Below are positions 20,914-32,202 of a DNA stretch of 64,000 nt, piece by piece (the first letter of the stretch is position 1; the number at the start of each line of letters is the position of its first letter). Made by a program: the position numbers and the translations under genes. This DNA is from Hymenochaete sp. R1 (Eukaryota > Basidiomycota > Agaricomycetes > Hymenochaetales > Hymenochaetaceae): positions 62,001 to 126,000 of the forward strand of contig JAFREE010000024.1 of the NCBI GenBank assembly GCA_019400425.1. The letters run 5' to 3'. The notes beneath the pieces are model-generated. The model saw nothing but the letters and a program-made list of their open reading frames with translations, ran no database searches and was not told the origin of the DNA.

Positions 20914-23900
20914 TCAAAATGGCCGGGGTGCCGCACTTGCAGAGTCGTTGACCTCAGAGAAAGTGTTAATGGGATACGACTCCAATGGTTGAGTCAGCGC
21001 AGACGTCCTATCGCGTAAACTTTCTTCGTTCGTCTCCGCATTCCTCAACTTCGACGCCTCCCCATCCCCGTCTCCTTCAACCTTAACCACACCCCCACCT
21101 CCACCCTCTACCTCACCCCCCTCCAAAACAAGCAACGTATACTTCTCCTCCTCATCCTTCTCCTCCACCCCCGTCAAATACGCATCCGTCGTCACCAACA
21201 ACTCATTCAACGGGCCCTCCGGGCCCCCCTTATCCGGCAACAACATCGCGCCCGCCTTCAGGTCCACAGACGCCTGCGCGGAGGGGATGTCCATGATGAC
21301 GAGGCTCGGACGTGGGTACGTGTACGGGCCGCTGTACGCGTCGAGGAAGTCGTAGCGGTCTGGTAGACGGCCGTATAGGGGGCCTGATCCGGGACCTGTG
21401 TCGGTTGAGGTCCCGGCAGCAGCAGCGGAATCTGTGTGGCGGAATGGAGCAAAGTCGGGTTGGACTTGGTTGCGCGCGTTGAGGCGGTTGGCGCCGAGGT
21501 TGGCGGTCCCGAAGATGTTTTTCAAGACCTGTACATGACGCGATATATAAAATAAAAATGTGTAAGTGAAGTTCGCCAATGGAAGACGCTGGCGATGAAT
21601 GGTACGCACCCATGGACCTAGTTTCGCGCGGCGCTCTTCGTCTGTGTGATTTTTTCGAACACTCAAATCGACCGTCTGATATGCATGCATACTGTCAGAC
21701 ATAGGTGGCAATACAGTACGCGGCGGTTTGAATGGTTCGGTACCAGGGCGCTCCTCGGTACCAGGTGGATGCAAAGCCTGTACGTGTGCAAGAAGATCGG
21801 TCGGTCGATTAAGAACGGCATCGCAACCTAGTGTTCGCAATGCGAAAAATGGCCAGCGAACCACAATTAGTGACTTTAGAATCAAGAGTTTGTTTCAGGT
21901 TCACCTTCATAGCCACAATAAATTGTTTTTCGGACATGATTGCATAAATGGTTTGATAATGCTTCTCTTTTGCTGAATCGCCGCCTACATTGATCAAAAT
22001 GACATGCAAAAACTGTTTCCTGTCGAAAAGGTTAGCGCTCTTTGTGTTTTATGAGCCTGGGAATTACTTGCCTTTTCGGGAATAGAAGACACATGGGTTT
22101 CTACATGTTCTCTTAGCTTGAGAGCATTGTTCCCAACAAAGGGACATCCATTCCACAAACATGCCCTTTTTCTGAGTCTAGAATCAGCAAAATTGCAAGC
22201 CAGGAGAGCTTTGGCAGCTTTTGAAAGATAAAGTTTCAGATACATTTTTAAAAGAAAAATATTTCCTCATACCTGGGGAATTTTGTTCTTCATTTTCTAC
22301 TTCTCCAGAAAACAAAGTCTCAGGGTGAAAGTACTCATAAAAAGAAAATGCTAACTCACCAGGTGGGGCTTGAGGTGGGTTCTGAGCTGGGCTGTGTGAT
22401 TCTTTTGTCAAGTCCAGGAAAGGGGTTGAGGCTGTAGCATTCTGTGGTGCTCCTCTCACCCCTGATTGATTTGATGACAAAGGATCACCTCCTTTTCCCA
22501 CGCCTTTGAGATCCTCCAACGAATCATATCGCTTGAACTTTTTACGCTCTCTGCTAGCAAGCCGCCGAACCTCTACATAAACCTCATCTCCAAAAGTGCG
22601 TCGTCCTCGGATAGCTGTACTCGTAGGACGAGAAGTCAACGCAGATAAGCCCGGCGCTGGTATGTCTAAGCTCGACGGAGGAGTGGTGGATGGGGAGGGT
22701 AGGAACAAAGGATCGTTAGGTTCCTCGTATGGATCGAGCGCCGTATCTACATTGAAATCGTGCAAGCTTGATGCTTCAGATTCCACCCTACTGGGTGTAG
22801 ATGGTCCAACTGCAGTCGGCATGGCGGAATCTACTCCAGATGTTGGAAGTTCAGCAGGTGCTGGTGGACCATTTGAAAGATCAAACACGTTCCCACTTGC
22901 AACCCCATCAGTTGAAATCTCATTCACTTCCGTGACGTAAGCATTCACATGAGGCGTGGCACCAGTTGATGGACGACCGTTGCCATTGTTGCTAGATACA
23001 CCCATTCTGAATGAATTCATGGGCGGAGCACAACTCGTGCCCGCTCCCGATGCCTGAGGCGGGACATACGGGATGAATGTCCCTGTAGAATACGAGAAGT
23101 TTCCGGAGGTCCGCATTGTCGGCGCGTAGATATTCTGGGTGCTCGTTTGGGGTGGAACCGTCGCCGTCAACGCCATTGGTCGCGAGTTAAATGTACCCAC
23201 GACTGCTCTTTGTATGGCACCACCAAGGCTGCTATTCGACAGACCAGGATGGGCGTTATCACCAGTCACGATCCTATTAGCCTGAGATACTTGAGCTCCC
23301 TTTAAGCTGGGAGTGGTGATGGGGTTAGGGGCGGAAGAAGACGTAGGGCCCTGGGTAGGATCGTTTTGAGGTCGACGACTCTCGGATTCAACCGTAGTCG
23401 ATTCGGAATAGACCGTGCTTGCTCTTATGTCACTGGTCAACCTTTTGCCGCTGTCTGAAGACGACACATCCAAAGGAATGAGCGGCGCTCTATCAACTGG
23501 AATCAGGCCCAACTGACTCAGTGGCGTAGGTGGTGTAGAATCTACCCTAGGCTTCTTCAACTCCCTTCCAAGTGCCCATAGAATGTCGTCTGCAAGAGTT
23601 GAAAGGTTCGCCTGCGATGGAGTTCTTTTTCGCCAATGGTCTGGCGCTTCTTTGACCGTTTGCGAGGGGTTCAGTTGTGGGTGAACACCGGAAGGTGTCA
23701 CTACGTTCTTCGGAGGAACTGTAGCAAAAGGCTTGGTAATTCGTATCTGAGAGAGATCGAAGTTCCTATGCGCATTAGAATTTGGTTGGCTTGGCTTTGG
23801 GTCAATTGTCTGTGCCATAAATGTGAGTTAGATCTTTAATCTGCGGTGAGAGAAAAAAAGTCGGATAGCATACATTCTGTTTTGCGATTGTGGGAGAAGT

Positions 23901-25522
23901 ATCTGATCTTTTGGAGGTTGTTGGAACCGAGCTTATTTCAGGCACCCCTGCACTTGCCGAAGGCTGATTTACCGCATCAGTCGATCTGCGTTTTGATGTG
24001 AGATATCGACGAATTGCATCTGCAGCAGTGCTTTCGCTGACGCTTGGCCTATATCCAAGTTGTTGATTTGTGGACGCCGTGATGGCCAGCTTTTGTAATC
24101 GAGCTTGCGTATCAGACAAACTTTCAACGGTCCCTTGTCTGTCAGTATCACCCGCCCCAACTTTTCGTTCAGAGGCCGAGGTACCGTGCTGGTCAGCCGT
24201 ATTCGGAGGTGCACTAGATGTAGCGTTACGTGCATTCGAAATGTCGTTCAAGAAGCGCGGGCCTGAAGCACTCATTTGTGTGACGCTTGCTTGTGCACCA
24301 GGTCCTTGTGCAGTCCGAAAGCTCACGGTCGACTGTCGTAATGTCGAGTCATGTCGGTGCATTCCAGAGTGACCATTGAGCGCAGGTGGGAAAGTGTCGA
24401 GTTTCGAGTTAGTCGAGGGACCAAGATTTCGTTGGACGTTGATCGCGTTGTTTTGCTGGTCTTGTGTGCTATGTTCAGTAGGAGCCTTAAAACGAACATT
24501 TGCTTGCGAAATTTCAGTTCCAGAATTTATACCATTTGAAGCGTTGGAGGAATTCAAAGGGGTCGCATGATGAAAAGTCCGGAAAGCCTGCGTCTCACCA
24601 AGAGCGCCAGCTAGAGTGGAACTAGAACGCTGAGACACTGGAATCGCTGTGGTCTGAGAGGAAATCGTCTGAAAAGGGGTGTTAGCAGACTGCTGAGTTA
24701 TAGGACGAGCCATATAACTCGCGTTGGACGAGGCAAATTGCTGCACTGGGTCTTTGAGTTATGTTGAATCAGAAAGATGTCGTAAGATTTGCTCTTAGAT
24801 GTGTCAACTCACTGTTAACCTGACCAACGTGCTGTTTACCTGTATTTCGAGTATTGTTATTTGATAAGTTTGCTGCGATGGGGGGTGAGGGCGCCGGAGC
24901 GCTGGCATTCTGCTGAGTTGTCCTTGGGACGGCAGACCAATGAGGGTCCAGATACATGTCGACAGTTGGACCCTGCACACTATTGTTCGTATTTGGCTCT
25001 TTATATTGTGGATGAAAATGAGGCTGTGGGAGCGGCTGAGGATGTAAATGCTGAGTGAGTAAACCTAGCCATCCATAGTACAAAACTCAACTGCACCTGA
25101 AAGTGACTTGGTCCTGCTTGGCCCTGTTGCCATATGGTACTATTCGGATAAGCAGTCACATTCGAGGTACCAGGTATCTGAGCGTTCGAAGATGCTGTTG
25201 GGTTCTGAGCCTCTTGCTGCTGCATTTGCTGCTGAGCTACGTTGAGCATTGTATGTAACTCAGCCCTTGTGAGACTTCGTCAGTGCGCCCAAGCAGAGAT
25301 CTTAGACTTAGACACGCACCCGGCCTTCTGGCCTGCCTCTACCTCTGCATTTAGGCGACGATACCGATGGTACAGTGCATGGTTATTGAGTCGCTCCATG
25401 GCTGCAACTTCCTGTTGCATTTGTGCCTTCTTGCGTTCAATCAATTCGCGGTTCTGGAAGAATTGCTCAAGGGTGACCTCCAAGCCGGAGTTATATGGCT
25501 GTAATGCATTGTCGTTGTTCAT
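20914..25522 (-). CDS. Large protein with three C-x4-C C2H2 zinc fingers
   Basis: Nine exons (25522-25320, 25265-25097, 25050-24813, 24751-23874, 23809-22273, 22217-22072, 22019-21905, 21827-21610, 21528-20914) join in frame to about 1,372 residues. The N-terminus (LEQFFQNRELIERKKAQMQQ) is a predicted coiled coil. A long Ser/Thr/Pro/Gln-rich, probably disordered, region follows. Near residues 1025-1120 are three fingers of C-x4-C-x12-H-x3/4-H form: CLWNGCPFVGNNALKLREH..., CHFDQCRRRFSKREALSNH... and CGYEGCDAVLNRPTDLLAH.... Each lies on a different exon or crosses a junction, so they are invisible in the unspliced frames. The C-terminal 200 residues include an acidic Glu/Gly tract. It probably binds DNA or RNA in the nucleus. 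I cannot name an ortholog. Confidence 0.82.
22020..22071 (-). other. GC-AG intron in the large zinc-finger gene
   Basis: The donor reads GAAAAG|gcaagt and the acceptor ttcgacag|GAA. It separates fingers 1 and 2. No GT donor nearby gives the in-frame join that produces the second finger. Confidence 0.8.
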
Positions 25523-25719
25523 GTCATTCACATGCACAAGAAAGCACACAGAAAAGAGAGATAGGGAGTCTTGAGGGTATGAGATGGAAGTGGTTGTGGT
25601 TAGAGGAGGCCCAGAGGTAGTTAGGTTGCTCTCCACCTCGACCGTGGTATAGTTGCACGTGGATGATTCACGCCACGCAACTCGCGCTCCGCGACAAAAC
25701 TTAAACTTGCCCTTACTCG
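25523..25719. promoter_or_regulatory. Bidirectional promoter, zinc-finger gene / NDUFAF5
   Basis: Only 197 bases separate the start codons of the minus-strand zinc-finger gene and the plus-strand NDUFAF5 gene, so both promoters and 5' leaders must share or overlap this stretch. I see no obvious TATA box. Confidence 0.65.
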
Positions 25720-27193
25720 ATGAGGTTCCTCCGTTCTGCACAGCTCCTTTGGGCAAGGCGTTTTGCCTCCGTCGCAAGCGCTGACAAAGTCTCTAATCCG
25801 TACACCGTTGGACCGTTTCAGGTTTTTGACCGTGGCGCTAAACGGTTCCAGAAGGATAGGGCCGCTTCGCGTGCTGGGGGTCAACGAAGCCGGACCGTTG
25901 ATTATTTGAGGGATGAAGTTGCAGACAGGATGGTTGAGCGGTTCCTGGTGAGTTACATTACTCGTATGATCGAAGGTTGAGATTGAGAAAAAAAAATGTT
26001 TTAACCATCAGGACATTCGGCGACCTTTCAAAAGTATAATCGACCTCGGAGCGGGATCTGGTCATTTCACCCGGCTCTTGGAACTAGATCATGTCCAAAA
26101 GTCTATCATGTTGGATCTAAGCGGTGCGTAAATATAGTCTTGTTGCCTGTTCTTGTCCAAAACTGAGGTTCTAACAAGAAAAGACTTTGAAGAGGGACAG
26201 CGATGATGAATTCGCAGGTGAGCACTCCAAACGTTTTCGCCCCCTTTCCTCCCACTGACGACATTTTGAAGTTCAGATCGAGAGAATACCCTGTGATGAG
26301 GAGCATTTACTTAAAGTACTCCAACCGAATTCTCAGGAAGCTATCGTCTCTTGCTTGAGTTTACACTGGGTCAACGACCTTCCAGGTTAGCCCACCCTAG
26401 CTCCGAATCTGATCGCTGCGTTATAACGAATTGATAGGTACTCTCGTGCAGATTCGCGAAGCGCTCAAGCCCGACGGCGTCTTCTTAGGTGCCTTGTTCG
26501 GAGGTGATACTCTATTTGAACTGAGGTACGGGCGGTGGACTCTTCATTTATTATATCAAAATTCATTTGACACTCAATAGAACCTCACTGCAGCTTGCGG
26601 AAGTCGAGCGCCAGGGAGGTATCTCGCCTCATGTATCACCCATGACTGGTATGATACCGCGTCATAATTTTGAGCCACGTTCTTATCTTTTCTTAGACAA
26701 CGGTGATATGTCCAATCTCATGGGCAGGGCCGGTTTCACTCTCCTCACGGTCGATGTTGACGAAGTACGGGTGGCATATCCTAGTATGTGGGAGCTAATG
26801 GACGACTTACGGGACATGGGCGAGAACAATGCAGTCTTGGGGAGGTACGAAATTGCTTATTTTGACTCTGGCTTGTGGCTAAGAAACAATAGAAGGAACT
26901 ATATCCGTCGTGACACTTTGGCTGCTGCTTCAGCCATTTACAAAGGTTGTCATTGTGTTTTTTTTCATAGTGTTTGAGAAAAGAGTGTTGATATTAGGTA
27001 TAGAAATGCACGGGAACGAAGACGGAACTGTCCCAGCCACATTTCAGGTCATTTATGTTGTAAGTGATCTAGCTTTCCTTGGATTAATTGTGAAGTCTGA
27101 CCAACGATTCAGATTGGGTGGAAACCTGCCCCAAGCCAACCAAAACCCCTCGAAAGAGGCGCTGGCCAAACTAATCTCAAAGACGTTCTCTAA
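25720..27193 (+). CDS. NDUFAF5: NDUFAF5-like complex I assembly factor
   Basis: NDUFAF5 is a mitochondrial protein with a SAM-methyltransferase fold that hydroxylates an arginine of complex I subunit NDUFS7 during early assembly. Ten exons (25720-25947, 26012-26123, 26179-26217, 26272-26385, 26438-26525, 26581-26648, 26697-26844, 26893-26945, 27004-27059, 27113-27193) give 328 residues, close to the family's usual length. The N-terminus ([20 protein letters not shown]) is a typical mitochondrial presequence. It is followed by [16 protein letters not shown], the SAM-binding loop [28 protein letters not shown] and the C-terminal part with [18 protein letters not shown]. Its presence implies a conventional complex I. 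It ends 38 bases from the TRM10 stop, tail to tail. Confidence 0.93.
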
Positions 27194-27231
27194 GTACGAC
27201 CATAATAACTCGCGAAGTAGATATTGCAATG

Positions 27232-28582
27232 TCATTTACCGCTTTCATTCGGGATTTCAATACATAATGATTCCCCCTGCAGCCCATCTTCATACGTGTC
27301 AGGTAAGCCCTGAGCACTTTCATTGCTCTGGCAGTAATCTTTCTCTGCTGAGTCATCGGGTCCCCTGCTCCCCGACTTTCGTTCCTCCTCACCCGTACCC
27401 ACTGACTTCGATTTTTGTCCCTTCTGCTCAAATTTTCGCTTTGGCATCACACTGTAGAGTGCTTCCTCCCAGTTCCTGTTGTTTGTCCAATGAACGAGGA
27501 TTTCAAACACCTGGTTTACCGTCAATACTTTCCGTGAGGGCAAGTTGGCGATGTATTCCCCTATGGGAAGCCGAGCCATTCGAATGCCCAGCTTCTCAGC
27601 TTTGTCTCGACACAAGTTCTGTGAACGGATGACGTTGACTGAAGTGCAGGATCGATAATGAAATTGAAGAGCTTGCCTTATACCGATTCCGGTCAACGAT
27701 TCCACCCAGGACATAAGTCTCCCCCTCCTTTAGCTCCTCGAGCACCTCCTCAGTATCAGCCGTGAGATACACGACGCCCTTCTTCTCACATCTTGATCTC
27801 GCCCTTTTCTTTTCGTTTTCTTTCCCCGAAGAAATAAAACCCGTCAACTCTTCATCCATATCCTCGTCCTCCCATAGCTTTTCGAACCCATCTTCCCATG
27901 ACTCGCAACCCGTCCACCGTTGATAGCTCGCACCGTTTTCGCCATCCATACGTCTTCGAAGCCGACTACCGGATGTCAAAGAAGTGAACAAGAGAGACGA
28001 AAACGGCCTCTTTGTTCGCCGGTTGGCAGAATAAGTGTATGCGAGTTGTGAGCTGAGGGAATTAACCTCCTGTAACACCAAGGAATGAGCGGTTCACTAA
28101 TAGCTGCAACTGAGTCAAAAGTCAATGCATACACGCACCTTGTCATTCATCATTTCGTCAAATCCACAGTCTACGACAACTCTGGCGTCGAAGGGTATCC
28201 TGTCTTGTGTCCTCGACTTTTTCCTCGCTCGTTCACTCCCTTCATCTACGTCCTCTTCGTCCACTTCACCCGCCTCGATCCTCTCACGTTTTAACCGCTT
28301 CTTCTCCTTTCGCGCAGCTTTTTCGCGAGCACGTCGCTCAAGCTTCTTTTCCTGGAACAGCGCGGCTTTCGCCAGTCGCTTTTGTGCTTTTTTCGAGAGC
28401 GAGGTCGTAGGTGAGGCATTTGCATCCTTGGATTGGCCGTCGGCGTCGGCATCGTCTGTGGATGGGCTTTTGCTAATAGATTGTAAGTGCTCAGATGCAT
28501 TTCCCTCTATAGTTACAGGAGGACACGACAATTCATAATGAGGGCTGTATTCGTTGTTGTTCGCGCCAGCTTGAGTCGACAT
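27232..28582 (-). CDS. TRM10: TRM10-like tRNA (guanine-9-N1) methyltransferase
   Basis: TRM10 methylates N1 of purine 9 in tRNA using SAM and a SPOUT fold. Three exons, 28582-28139, 28069-27677 and 27618-27232, give 407 residues. The N-terminus is disordered, then Lys/Arg/Glu-rich (about 60-130), as in other TRM10 proteins. The SPOUT core starts FDARVVVDCGFDEMM, continues across intron 1 into EVNSLSSQLAYTYSANRR, then VYLTADTEEVLEELKEGE, YVLGGIVDRNRYK joined across intron 2 to NLCRDKAEKLGIRMARLPIG, and ends VLTVNQVFEILVHW and VMPKRKF. These are the family's SAM-binding and knot motifs. A Ser/Asp-rich insert lies within the core (about 185-230). Intron 2 has a GC donor. Confidence 0.95.
27619..27676 (-). 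other. GC-AG intron in TRM10
   Basis: The donor reads TATAAG|gcaagc and the acceptor gttcacag|AAC. It joins NRYK to NLCRDKA, a conserved stretch of the SPOUT core, so the junction is firm. Confidence 0.88.
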
Positions 28583-28830
28583 GTTCGTGAGTGTTCATGA
28601 GGGTAAGGCTGGAAAGTAGTTCCTCGGGAAATGAGCTCGCGGCCGCTTGCAAGTTCTCAAGCTCCTCTTCGACAACGACAACAACGACAACAACCTCCGT
28701 CTACGGCCTGCTCTTCAATATTAAGGCTTGGTTATTTGCATCACTCGCCGCTTTAATTGCGGCTTTGGCCTTTCCGGTTTTCAAAGGCTTCTTTTCTCCT
28801 CTCTCACTTTCTCTTGATTCATTCGCCATA

Positions 28831-29824
28831 ATGAGCTCTATCGCACCTCTGAAACGTCTTGTCGTGAACGCAACAACAAAGCACTCCGCGACCGTGATTA
28901 TTATTCATGGGCTTGGTACGCTTACATACCCAACTTCGATATGCATGAATGATTGAATGCGTTTGGATTTGAAATACACTGTGTTGTAGGAGACACCGGA
29001 GAAGGCTGGGAGCCTGTTGCGAAGATGCTCGCCAAAGAGGATGAGCTGAAGCATGTCAAATGGGTTCTACCTCATGCGTGAGTCTCGAGTCCCTTTTGTC
29101 TAGCGTCGGTAGGGGCATATTGCTTAGCATCGCGTGGAACAGACCTATAATGCCAGTCACGGTGAATGGAGGCATGTCTATGCCGTCATGGTACGTATCC
29201 CCGCAGCCCCTCGATATTGCAGACCGTCCTCAAGATGATATTTTGCGCCCAGGTTTGACTTCAAGCATTTCAACTTCAACCTTGACGAAGACGAGGACGG
29301 CATGCGCAAGACTGTCTTCTCTCTCAACAAACTCATCGAGTCCGAGATTGATGAGGCCGGTATCGCTGCGTCCCGGATCGTTTTGGGCGGATTCAGTCAA
29401 GGCGGCGCGATGAGCTTGTTGACGGGATTGACTTCGGAACGGAAATTCGGTGGCATCGTGAGCCTTAGTGGCTGGATACCGATGCACAAGAGGTTCAAGT
29501 CGGTGAGTTTCGTTCCTCTGTGTCCTACACTATCTGTAGTTCAAAGTTAGGATTCTGAGAGAAAGTTGGATTTAGATGATGGCAGAGCACGCAACAAAAA
29601 TTCCAATCTTCTGGGGCCACGGTGAAGAAGACCCGTTAGTCCTCTTCGAATACGCAGAAGCTTCGAAGCAGTTACTCGAGGGAGCCCGCGTCAAAACTTC
29701 TATACCCGATAGTCCTGTCGGACTAGAGTTTCACAAATACCCAGGTGTCCAACATTCGGTGTGTCCGGAGGAGATTTCAGACATGGGTGTCTGGTTGAAG
29801 AGGGTCATACCCAAGACGGAATGA
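28831..29824 (+). CDS. Acyl-protein thioesterase 1-like, copy 1
   Basis: APT1/LYPLA enzymes are alpha/beta hydrolases that remove palmitate from cysteines of membrane-associated proteins such as Ras and G-alpha. Five exons (28831-28915, 28990-29077, 29143-29190, 29253-29502, 29576-29824) give 239 residues, the usual length. Motifs: VIIIHGLG joined to DTGEGWEP, NGGMSMPSW, nucleophile motif GGFSQGG (Ser), acid in HGEEDPLVL (Asp) and base in GVQHSVCPEE (His). The usual Pro after the acid region (D-P-L-V-P) is Leu here. The same frame stays open to an ATG at 28591, which would add 80 residues containing a hydrophobic segment, LFASLAALIAALAFPVF, and give a membrane-anchored form. The first of a tandem pair. 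Confidence 0.93.
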
Positions 29825-30169
29825 TGGAAGGGAACCTCCCCCTCTCCTCCGGTCTTTTTTTCATCTGCCATCTCCCTTCTCTTCACTGTTTATATGCGCG
29901 CGAAATAGAAGGTAGCAATTTCAAAATGGTGCGGCTTCACCGGTGTCGGAGCGCACGGGACAAGCCTTTGTGCCCCATTTAAATTCAATGATCTTCAATA
30001 CTCACTGGCATCATCCCCCATCTTTATCAAGCGACTTACACCTCTATCTTTCACCATAACGTCTTGGGTTATTGCTACGCCTGCGGCACTCATCGCGGTC
30101 CTCGTATACCTCTTTCTTAACTCGACTCCTCACCGACTCTCATCCTCTATTGACACGGATACCACCATC
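29825..30169. promoter_or_regulatory. Gap between the two thioesterase genes
   Basis: This 345-base gap holds the copy 1 3' end and the copy 2 promoter. From about 30050 to the copy 2 ATG the frame is open and encodes a hydrophobic segment, ATPAALIAVLVYLFL, similar to the leader of copy 1, but no in-frame ATG is visible ahead of it. Confidence 0.55.
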
Positions 30170-31144
30170 ATGAGTGCAATTCCACCTCTCAAGCGTCTCG
30201 TAGTCAACCCTTCAGCAAAGCACACTGCGACGATGGTGCTTGTCCACGGGCTCGGTAAGCCGACCCTTGCGCTTGAGAGGTAGTGTAGTCGTATTGACAT
30301 AGTTATCAATGTCTTCAGGCGACACCGGGAGGGGCTGGGAGCCTGTCGCAAAAATGTTCGCGAAAGATGAGGAGTTGAAGCATATCAAATGGATACTGCC
30401 TCATTCGTGAGTGTTTTTGTGGCGCTTATACAAAGTCCTCACTCAGACTGAAATCATTTCTGCTTCCCATAACAGTCCGATCATCCCGGTTTCTGCAAAT
30501 GGCGGCATGTCGATGCCCTCTTGGTACGCCAGATTGTTCATTAACCCACACCAACGACTAAATTAAGTTTGTCTACATTGGCATAGGTTTGATTTCACGT
30601 CTTTCGAAGACGTGAGTGAGGAAGGCATGCTTAGGACCCGCTACTCCCTCAGTAAGCTCATCGAGGAGGAAATGGCAGAGACGGGCCTCCCAGCCTCTCG
30701 TGTCGTCTTGGGAGGTTTCAGTCAGGGAGGCGCAATGAGCTTGTTGACGGGCCTAACGGGAGAGAACAAGCTGGCGGGTATCGTGTGTATGAGCGGGTTC
30801 GTCCCGCTGCAAAATAAATTTAAATCGGTAAGGCAGCTTCATTCGCCAATGCTTGAACTTTCTTTGTTACTGAAACAGCGCGTTGAATTTTGAAGATGAT
30901 GAAGGAACATGCGACTAATCTCCCTATCTTCTGGGGACACGGAAACGCAGACTACGTAGTTCCATTCCCGATCGCGAAGTCCTCCAAGAAGTACCTTGAA
31001 GAGGCTAACGTCAAAGCTTCGACTCCGGAGAACCCAATTGGCCTCGAATGGCACGAGTATAATGGGCTCCCGCATTCGACCTGCCCTGAGGAGATGGAGG
31101 CTGTTACTACATTTTTAAAGAAAGTGATACCCAAGGATAAGTAG
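30170..31144 (+). CDS. Acyl-protein thioesterase 1-like, copy 2
   Basis: Tandem paralog of the upstream gene. Five exons (30170-30254, 30319-30406, 30476-30523, 30587-30827, 30896-31144) give 236 residues. All four intron positions and phases match copy 1, and four of five exons have identical lengths; exon 4 is nine bases shorter. Catalytic elements are present: GGFSQGG (Ser), HGNADYVVPF (Asp) and GLPHSTCPEE (His). This copy keeps the typical V-P after the acid residue, so it looks closer to the ancestral enzyme than copy 1. Predicted to be a cytosolic depalmitoylase, or membrane-bound if the upstream hydrophobic frame is translated. Confidence 0.93.
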
Positions 31145-32202
31145 ATGGTCAGATCATTGATTAACGGCTGGATCTCGCATAGAGGGGGCTAGTTGTACAA
31201 TAGATTGTTAAGGAGCATCACAGTCCATTCAAAGAGAGCATGCTCACGCTTTTCGAAAAGTACGACACAGAAAAAGGGCCCCGTGTACGTGGACGAATGG
31301 TGGTCAGCAAATGATACAACCCGGCCCAGGTCTACTGACAGCGCTCGACTTCGTACTTCTCCTACCGAACGAAGCAAATTCTTGAGAAGCCTTGAGAGTA
31401 AAATGAATAAAACCCTTGACTTACGCTGGTTTGGCGGCATTTATAAAGCAGTCTGCAAAAGGGTCACTTATGTCCGTCAACTTCACGGCGGGCTTAATCC
31501 GTATCTTTATGCTATTCTCATAACGTGAAATCAGCACCGGGACCCGAATGGATGATCCAGATAATTATTGCTTACGGCGGCGGGGCCGTCCGAGTTTCTT
31601 CTACGTAGCCTTCGTCTGCCGGAGCATGCATATCCTCAGAAGACCATGACGGTGGGTCGCAAAAGTCCATGATGCAATTAATGAGGTATGAGGGTCCTCA
31701 AAAGTTTGTCTATGTCAACGGGGTTGGCAATGAGCCCACTACACAATAAAGAGAAGTCCGCGGTTAAATACCAGTAATTCTACCCGAATTGAGGTCACTC
31801 AGAGTACAAGGCCGTCCTCCATGCGTTATGTGTGCCGACGTCTAAATCGCAGTGCTCCGTACAAATGCAACAATAATCTCCGAGACTGTCGTGAGACAAT
31901 GCTTGTTTGCCCAATCTGTTGTAGATGGCTGCCGATATAACTATGACGCACCTGCCGTGCAAAAAGAATGAATAAAGACAAGGTGAACGAGAAGTCATTT
32001 TCCCTGCATTCTGTGGAAGAACGGGATCCAAGTTTCTGTTTACCCTTGTTTGTCCATCGCTTACAGCAATCGCGGTCGATCGCCGTTTCCCAAAAAAAAC
32101 TGAGCATGAATTACACTGCAGCTGCAGCCTGAGACTACCGAAGCCATTGGGGACCTTGCGTTGTCGAGAATAGTTCAAAATTTCACCGGAACTGTGCGCA
32201 CA
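31145..32202. other. Intergenic region before RPA135
   Basis: No gene is supported. Minus-strand frames at 31795-32178 have no recognisable domain. The RPA135 promoter should lie in the right part. The RPA135 frame stays open upstream of 32203 to about 32135 without another ATG, so a short upstream exon is possible. Confidence 0.5.

Noticed and set aside
22184..23818. A 544-residue frame beginning MAQTIDPKP as a separate gene
   Set aside because: The ATG lies just inside an intron; the ACA ATT GAC exon joins upstream exons in phase, so it is an internal exon of the large zinc-finger gene.
31795..32178. Minus-strand frame of 127 residues before RPA135
   Set aside because: Cys/His content looked suggestive, but there is no regular spacing, no start context and no splice partners.
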